From NCBI RefSeq assembly GCF_900110255.1, contig NZ_FODD01000009.1, positions 124,001-188,000 on the forward strand: a stretch of 64,000 nucleotides of DNA, written 5' to 3'. The translations under genes were made by a program, and so were the position numbers. Source of the DNA: Actinacidiphila rubida (GTDB lineage: Bacteria; Actinomycetota; Actinomycetes; Streptomycetales; Streptomycetaceae). This document shows positions 59,222 to 64,000 of the stretch, piece by piece. The first letter of the stretch is position 1, and each line of letters begins with the position of its first letter. The notes under the pieces are model-generated. The model saw only the letters and a program-made list of their open reading frames with translations. It searched no databases and was not told where the DNA came from.

Positions 59222-60690
59222 GCGTCGCGCCGGCGCTGCAGCCAGAACGCGGCGCCGAGCGCGACCGCGGTGTACGCGGCGAGCACCGCGAAGCCCGGCC
59301 ACGGACCGATGGCGTTCTCGAACAGCGGCTGCGTCTGCCGGATCGCCGCCCCGGCGATGGGCGTCGCCCGGCCGACCCACAGCCCCGCTCCGACCGATGT
59401 CACCTGCGCCACCAGCGGGATCACCACCAGCACGGTGAACAGCAGGATCACCGCTGCGGCCGTCCGCCGCACGATCACCCCCACGGCCAGGCTGAGCAGC
59501 GCGACGAGGGCGAGGAAGGCCGCGGTGCCGGCCACCGCCCGCAGCACCACCGGATCCGTCAGCGAGTGCCGCGGGAAGATCGGCGGCCCGTAGCCGTTCC
59601 CGCGCTGGATGGGCTGGGCGATGAGGAACGAGGCCGCGCAGGCGACGAGTCCGGCCGCGAACACCCCCGCGGCCACCACGAGCGCCTTGGCGGCCAGGAC
59701 CCGGCCGCGGTGCGGGCTGACCGTGAAGGTCGTCCGGATGGTGCGGGTCCGGTACTCCGAGGTCATCGCGAGCACGCCGAGCGCGATCACCGCGAACAGC
59801 CCTATCTGGACGCCGCTGAGCGTCGAGGCCACGGTGTCGCTGTCGCCGTCCTGGCCGATGCCGCCCACGCCGGGGGTCCCCACGTCGCCGCTGCCCGTCA
59901 CGGTGAAGGCCGTGCCCGCCTCGTGCAGGGTGCCCGGTCCGGCGGTCCGCGCCGGCATGCCCGCAGGACCCGGCGGCTGCTCCACGTCCGTCAACTGCCA
60001 GGCCCCCGCGCCGCCCGGCACACCCGCCTCCGCGCCGCCCGCCGTCGCGCCCGACGGGCCGCTCGCCGTCAGGTGGTCGAACACCGCGCGGCCCGTGGTG
60101 GCCTGGGCGCTGCCCACCACCTTGCCCGGCCCCGCCCAGTGCGAGCGTGCGAACGGCGGCGAGGCCACGAACGTGCCGGCCTCCGCGGTCGCGGGCAGAC
60201 CGGTGTCCGGGACGCTGCCCACGGTGTGCCAGGTGCGGCCGTCGGCCGACTCCGCGCCCGTGACGCGGCCGCCGGAGCGGGTCAGCCGCAGCCAGTACGG
60301 CGCCGCGGCTCCGCCGCTGCCGGTGAACTCCTCCGTCCCGCGGGCCGCCTGCATCCGCACACCGTGTCCCGGGGTGAGCATCAGCGACACCGACGGCGAG
60401 CCGCTGCCGGTCCCGGACTTGAGCATCAGTCCGGCCTTCGCCCACGGCGCGGTGTCGGCCTGGGAGGTCACCTCCGCGGTGACGGTCACGTCACCGGTCG
60501 CCGGCCGGTGCACGAACGTGAACCCGTCCAGGCGGGTGGGCCCGCCGTAACTGCTGTGCCCGCCCTCGGCGGTGAGCACACCGATCAGCACCACCAGGGC
60601 GACGGTCGCCAGCAGCGCGGCGCCGGTGCTGCGCACCGACCGCAGCTTGGCCCACTCGGCCCGTACCGCCCGCAGCAGGGAGGTCGTCAT
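59218..60690 (-). CDS. ABC-2 permease with a large extracytoplasmic beta-sandwich insert
   Basis: A 490-residue permease. AVRAEWAKLRSVRSTGAALLATVALVVLIG is the first membrane segment (in parts); about 230 residues outside the membrane follow, starting LDGFTFVHRPATGDVTVTAEVTSQADTAPWAKAGLML (in part), resembling the DUF1349/laminin-G-like sandwich that recognises carbohydrates, then five further segments beginning IGLFAVIALGVLAM. Typical ABC-2 permeases have about 260 residues, so the insert is notable. Overlaps the ATPase stop by ATGA and co-translates with it. Confidence 0.87.
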   Translation of the reverse strand: MTTSLLRAVRAEWAKLRSVRSTGAALLATVALVVLIGVLTAEGGHSSYGGPTRLDGFTFVHRPATGDVTVTAEVTSQADTAPWAKAGLMLKSGTGSGSPSVSLMLTPGHGVRMQAARGTEEFTGSGGAAAPYWLRLTRSGGRVTGAESADGRTWHTVGSVPDTGLPATAEAGTFVASPPFARSHWAGPGKVVGSAQATTGRAVFDHLTASGPSGATAGGAEAGVPGGAGAWQLTDVEQPPGPAGMPARTAGPGTLHEAGTAFTVTGSGDVGTPGVGGIGQDGDSDTVASTLSGVQIGLFAVIALGVLAMTSEYRTRTIRTTFTVSPHRGRVLAAKALVVAAGVFAAGLVACAASFLIAQPIQRGNGYGPPIFPRHSLTDPVVLRAVAGTAAFLALVALLSLAVGVIVRRTAAAVILLFTVLVVIPLVAQVTSVGAGLWVGRATPIAGAAIRQTQPLFENAIGPWPGFAVLAAYTAVALGAAFWLQRRRDA

Positions 60691-61628
60691 GGCCGCGGCT
60701 CCTCGGTCTCGTGCGCGTGCGCCCGGAACTCGGTCGCGTCGCGGGTCAGGTCCAGATAGGCCTCCTCCAGGGAGGCGCGGTGCGGTGCCAGGGACGAGAA
60801 CGGCACCGCGCCGCCGCCGAGTTCGGCCGCCACGCGTTCCGCGGGCAAGCCGGCGACGGTCAGCGCGTCGGTACCGAGCACCGACACCGTCGCGCCGGCC
60901 GCGGCCAGCACCGTCATGGCCTCGGAACGGTGGGAGGTGTGCAGCACCACCCGGTCGCCGGAGGCCGCCGCGAGCAGCGCGTCGACCGCCGTGTCCGCCA
61001 GCAGCCGGCCGCGGCCGATCACGATCACGTGGTCGGCGGTGTCCTGCAGTTCGCTCATCAGATGGCTGGAGACCAGCACCGTGCGGCCCTCGGCGGCCAG
61101 CGACCGGAGCAGGCCGCGGATCCACCGGATCCCCTCGGGGTCGAGCCCGTTGACCGGCTCGTCGAGGATCAGCACCCGCGGGTCGCCGAGCAGCGCCCCG
61201 GCGATGCCCAGCCGCTGGCGCATGCCCAGCGAGAACCCGCCGGCCCGCTTGCCGGCCGCCGAGCCCAGCCCGACCGTCTCCAGCACCTCGTCGACCCGGC
61301 CGGCCGGCAGTCCGTTGTAGCGCGCCTGCCACAGCAGATGGGCCCGCGCGCGCCGCCCCGGGTGCACCGCCTCGGCGTCCAGCAGCGCACCGACGACCCG
61401 CAGCGGGTCGCGCAGCGCGCGGTACGGCCGGCCGCCGATCAGCGCGCTGCCGCCGTCGGGCGCGTCCAGGCCGAGCAGCATCCGCAGGGTGGTCGACTTG
61501 CCGGCGCCGTTCGGCCCGACGAAACCGGTGACCCTGCCCGGCTCCACGGTGAAGGACAGCGCGTCCACCGCCACCGTGTGCCCGTAGGTCTTGCTGAGAC
61601 CGCTCACCGCGATCGTCCACTCCGTCAT
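60687..61628 (-). CDS. ABC transporter ATP-binding protein (DrrA type)
   Basis: Energises the two permeases. The 313-residue protein has Walker A GPNGAGKSTT, Q-loop region LLDAEAVHPGR, signature FSLGMRQRLGIA, Walker B VLILDEPVNGLDPEG and H-loop VSSHLM, followed by a C-terminal accessory domain of about 80 residues typical of antibiotic exporters. TAGCGT lies seven bases upstream of the ATG with only a poor ribosome-binding site, so the transcript may start at or next to the ATG. Divergent from the histidine kinase, which probably controls it. Confidence 0.92.
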   Translation of the reverse strand: MTEWTIAVSGLSKTYGHTVAVDALSFTVEPGRVTGFVGPNGAGKSTTLRMLLGLDAPDGGSALIGGRPYRALRDPLRVVGALLDAEAVHPGRRARAHLLWQARYNGLPAGRVDEVLETVGLGSAAGKRAGGFSLGMRQRLGIAGALLGDPRVLILDEPVNGLDPEGIRWIRGLLRSLAAEGRTVLVSSHLMSELQDTADHVIVIGRGRLLADTAVDALLAAASGDRVVLHTSHRSEAMTVLAAAGATVSVLGTDALTVAGLPAERVAAELGGGAVPFSSLAPHRASLEEAYLDLTRDATEFRAHAHETEEPRP

Positions 61629-61635
61629 GGCCTCG

Positions 61636-61641
61636 ACGCTA
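61636..61641 (-). promoter_or_regulatory. -10 box for the ABC exporter operon
   Basis: Minus-strand TAGCGT, seven bases before the ATG of the ATPase gene. Confidence 0.35.
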
Positions 61642-61736
61642 CTGACGGCCGGCGCCGCTGCCGTCCCGCGCACGGGGAGTCCTGACGCGGCACGCCATCC
61701 CCCGCGCGGGGGACGCGACCTGCCGGAAACGCTGCG

Positions 61737-61742
61737 GATAAT
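61737..61742 (+). promoter_or_regulatory. -10 box for a leaderless kinase transcript
   Basis: GATAAT ends six bases before the ATG of the histidine kinase gene, and no ribosome-binding site is present. Confidence 0.5.
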
Positions 61743-61748
61743 GGCCCG

Positions 61749-63026
61749 ATGAGCCCCCCGTCGCCGCTGTCGCCGCCGTTCTCCGGACGCTGCGCGGCCG
61801 TGCTGCGCCGGGCCGTCGCCGCGGAGGACCTGCCGCTCGTGGCGGCCGCGGCGCTGGGCACCCTGGCGCTCGCGCAGGCCGCGGCGGCGGGCAGCGGCCA
61901 GGGCCAGGACCGCGCGTCCTCGGCGATCGCGGGCGCCCTCGCCCTGGCGCTCGGCTCGACCGTCCCGCTGGCCTTCGTCCGCGCCCAACTCGTGCCGGCC
62001 GCGACCGCGATCGCCGCCGCCGTGCTGCTGGCGCCGCAGAGCGGCGTGACGCCCACCGCGGCCGGACTGGCCGCGCTCGCGGCCGTGCTGTACCTGGTCG
62101 GACTGCGCTGCCGCCCGGTCGTCGCGCTGCTGTCCGCCGTGCCGTTCGTGGTGTACGCGGTGGGCGCGGGTCCGGGCCAGGCGGGCGGCAGGCCGCTGGC
62201 GGTGGCCATGCTGGCGGGCGCCTCGCTCGCACCGGCCCTCGGCGCGTACCGCAGGCACCGGCACGACGCGAGGGCCCGCGCCGCCGCGGACTGGGCCTAC
62301 GCCGACACCCTGCTGCGGCACGCGGCGCGCGGCGAACGCACGCGCATCGCAAGGGAACTGCACGACATCGTCGCCCACCACATCAGTGCCCTGTCCGTGC
62401 AGGCGGAGACGGCCCGGCTCACCACGCCGGGACTCCCGCCGGAGGGCGCCGCGAAGCTGCTGGCGATCGGCGAGACGGCCCGCGAGGCACTGGCCGAGAT
62501 GCGCCGGCTGCTCGGGGTGCTGCGCGAGGACGACGGGCCCGCGCCCGGCCCGGCACCCGCCCCGGACCTCACACCGCCGCCCGGTGGCCGCGGTCCGCTG
62601 CGGACCCGTGTGGCGCGCCACCCGCAGCCGGGCCTCGACCAGTTGCTCGCGCTGGTCGACCAGGCGCGCGAGACCACGGGGACGGTGGTGCGGCTCACCG
62701 TCCGCGGAGCGGTCCGCCCGCTGGACCCCGGTGTCGAACTGGCCGCCTTCCGCATCGCGCAGGAGGCGCTCACCAACGCCCGTCGGCACGCGCCCGGCAG
62801 CGCGGTCGACGTCGAACTGCTCTACGGGAAAAGGGAGTTGCGGGTGACCGTCCGTGACAGCGGGCCGGGCGGGGTGCCCGTCGCCGGCGGCCACGGCCTG
62901 ATCGGCATGCGGGAGCGCACCGCGATGGCGGGCGGCACCCTGGCGGCGGGACCGGGCCGGATCACCGGCTTCGTCGTGGACGCGCGCCTGCCGCTGCCCC
63001 CGGCCGGCGATCGGCGCGCGGCGTGA
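61749..63026 (+). CDS. Sensor histidine kinase (DesK/NarX HisKA_3 type)
   Basis: A 425-residue sensor with about four N-terminal membrane segments (residues 28-165) and no large extracellular loop, as in the 'intramembrane sensing' kinases paired with exporters. The phosphoacceptor His205 lies in RTRIARELHDIVAHHIS; the HATPase_c domain follows with FRIAQEALTNARRHAPG and GHGLIGMRERTAM. It overlaps the response regulator start by four bases (GTGA). Divergent from the ABC operon, it most likely detects the exported compound or envelope stress. Confidence 0.93.
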   Translation: MSPPSPLSPPFSGRCAAVLRRAVAAEDLPLVAAAALGTLALAQAAAAGSGQGQDRASSAIAGALALALGSTVPLAFVRAQLVPAATAIAAAVLLAPQSGVTPTAAGLAALAAVLYLVGLRCRPVVALLSAVPFVVYAVGAGPGQAGGRPLAVAMLAGASLAPALGAYRRHRHDARARAAADWAYADTLLRHAARGERTRIARELHDIVAHHISALSVQAETARLTTPGLPPEGAAKLLAIGETAREALAEMRRLLGVLREDDGPAPGPAPAPDLTPPPGGRGPLRTRVARHPQPGLDQLLALVDQARETTGTVVRLTVRGAVRPLDPGVELAAFRIAQEALTNARRHAPGSAVDVELLYGKRELRVTVRDSGPGGVPVAGGHGLIGMRERTAMAGGTLAAGPGRITGFVVDARLPLPPAGDRRAA

Positions 63027-63757
63027 GCGGGCCGGGCGAGCGGGACGTGCGCGACGAGCGGGCCGAGCGCGAGGCCGCGGGCCCGGTGCGCCTCCTGGTC
63101 GTCGACGACCAGGACATCGTCCGGGCCGGGTTCGCCGCGCTGCTCGGCAGCCAGCCCGACTTCGACGTGGTCGGCAGCGCGGCCGACGGTGCCGCGGCGG
63201 TCCGGCTGTGCGACGCGCTGCGCCCCGACGTCGTGCTGATGGACGTGCGCATGCCCGTGCTCGACGGCATCGAGGCGGCCCGGCGGATCACCGGGCGGCC
63301 CGGCCCCGCACCGCGAATCATCATGCTCACCACCTTCGACCTGGACGAGCACGTCTACGACGCGCTGGCCGCGGGCGCCAGCGGCTTCCTCCTCAAGGAC
63401 ATGGCGGCCGAGCGGCTCTTCGAGGCGGTGCGGGTGGTCGCGTCCGGCGAGGCGCTGCTCGCGCCGACCGTCACCCGGCGACTGATCGGCGAGTTCGTCC
63501 GGATGCGCCCCCAGGCCGCGGCCGCCGGTGCCGCCCTGTCCGCACTGACCCCGCGCGAGACCGACACGCTGCGGCTGGTCGCCGAGGGCCTGTCCAACGC
63601 GGAGATCGCGGAGCGCCTGGTGGTCAGCGCGGAGACCGTCAAGACCCATGTCAGCCGGGTCCTGACCAAACTGGGCGCGCGCGACCGCGCCCAGGTGATC
63701 GTCCTCGCCTACGAGCACGGTCTGGTGATCCCGGGCCGCCGCCCCGACGCGGTCTGA
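63023..63757 (+). CDS. Response regulator (NarL/LuxR type)
   Basis: A 244-residue DNA-binding regulator. The receiver domain has the acidic pocket VVDDQD (residues 27-31), phosphoacceptor Asp74 in VLMDVRMP and the Lys of GFLLKD; the C-terminal LuxR domain reads LTPRETDTLRLVAEGLSNAEIAERLVVSAETVKTHVSRVL (in parts). Co-translated with the kinase. Its likely target is the divergent ABC exporter operon. The first 20 residues are a variable charged extension. Confidence 0.95.
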   Translation: MSGPGERDVRDERAEREAAGPVRLLVVDDQDIVRAGFAALLGSQPDFDVVGSAADGAAAVRLCDALRPDVVLMDVRMPVLDGIEAARRITGRPGPAPRIIMLTTFDLDEHVYDALAAGASGFLLKDMAAERLFEAVRVVASGEALLAPTVTRRLIGEFVRMRPQAAAAGAALSALTPRETDTLRLVAEGLSNAEIAERLVVSAETVKTHVSRVLTKLGARDRAQVIVLAYEHGLVIPGRRPDAV

Positions 63758-63802
63758 CCTGTCGCGAGGCCGGCCGTCACGCGCCGCCGACACGCACCCC
63801 CG

Positions 63803-64000
63803 TCACGCGTGAGGTCGGCCGCCCGAAGCGGGTGCGGGCACTGCGGGTTCGGCCGGTCCGGGCGCGGACGGCGCCGGTGCGGACGGCGCCGGTGCGGACG
63901 GCGCCGGTGCGGACGGGGCGGCGCGGCGGCCGGCGGGAAGCGGGAGGCGCGCGGCGAGCAGGGTGCAGACCCCGGCCAGCAGGCCCCAGAACGCCGAGCC
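63803..64000 (-). CDS. C-terminal tail of a membrane transporter, 3' end only (partial)
   Basis: A minus-strand frame enters from the right edge and stops here: 65 residues beginning SAFWGLLAGVCTLLAARLPL, like the last membrane segment of an EmrB/QacA-type major facilitator transporter, then a Pro/Ser/Ala repeat tail. The rest of the gene lies outside the window, so the family assignment is tentative. Confidence 0.5.
   Translation of the reverse strand, partial: GSAFWGLLAGVCTLLAARLPLPAGRRAAPSAPAPSAPAPSAPAPSAPGPAEPAVPAPASGGRPHA
63864..63920. repeat. 15-bp tandem repeat in the transporter tail
   Basis: Three perfect copies of GCGGACGGCGCCGGT and a partial fourth with one change encode a PSAPA repeat on the minus strand, downstream of the last membrane segment. 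Confidence 0.8.

Noticed and set aside
58424-60445. A 673-codon minus-strand frame extending the last ABC permease upstream
   Set aside because: The upstream part is a shadow of the second permease; the ATG at 59221 in an ATGA overlap starts with the usual HAEWTKL.

Overview
The window is very GC-rich, with gene families typical of Streptomyces or a close relative in the Streptomycetaceae: DUF397 and Scr1-type XRE pairs, DUF574-type methyltransferases, RsbW-like ATPases, ROK and GAF regulators, SCO2521-SCO2525 family genes, MsiK-dependent sugar ABC transporters without their own ATPase, and many 4-bp ATGA/GTGA gene overlaps. I saw no rRNA, tRNA, CRISPR array, insertion sequence or phage genes. 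It reads as ordinary chromosome rich in accessory genes.

Layout. 1-7.9 kb: the 3' part of a giant Rhs/YD-repeat polymorphic toxin whose start lies outside the window, a gene overlapping its stop codon that encodes a small membrane protein (likely immunity), and a second small acidic protein. 7.8-16.8 kb: GNAT acetyltransferase, secreted FG-GAP repeat protein, a TetR/epoxide-hydrolase divergon with two matching operators, a GAF regulator upstream of an aldehyde dehydrogenase, and a ROK repressor. 17.2-28.7 kb: a glycan-utilisation locus facing the ROK gene (secreted GH27, two ABC permeases, GH95 fucosidase-type enzyme, CE7 esterase, sugar-binding lipoprotein, GH36 alpha-galactosidase), probably for fucosylated, galactosylated and acetylated side chains.

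28.7-39.8 kb: a regulatory trio (RsbW-like ATPase, DUF397, XRE), a DUF574-type methyltransferase, a TetR-LmeA pair divergent from an MMPL exporter, a condensed secreted beta-helix-like protein behind two LacI-type palindromes, a DUF4230 protein, a YihY-family protein and TrmO. 39.8-46.8 kb: the first candidate conflict system, EACC1, a transmembrane caspase-SBP-VWA protein and a solute-binding lipoprotein without permeases, next to a second YihY protein and a one-TM protein. 46.9-51.0 kb: rhamnose mutarotase, a secreted GH27 alpha-galactosidase, an Rv1733c-like protein and inorganic pyrophosphatase.

51.1-57.6 kb: the second candidate system, a tightly packed minus-strand operon of SCO2525-type methyltransferase, SCO2524, SCO2523-type variant P-loop, SCO2522, SCO2521 and a membrane-anchored protein. 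57.8-64 kb: a GNAT acetyltransferase, a three-gene ABC-2 exporter (one permease carries a large extracytoplasmic insert) divergent from a histidine kinase/response regulator pair, and the tail of a membrane transporter.

The most interesting regions are the caspase/EACC1 island, the SCO2521-SCO2525 operon and the Rhs C-terminal toxin with its overlapping partner. A recurring feature is a TAnnnT-like -10 box placed 6-7 nt before the start codon with no ribosome-binding site, which predicts leaderless mRNAs for several regulators and for the SCO2525 operon.
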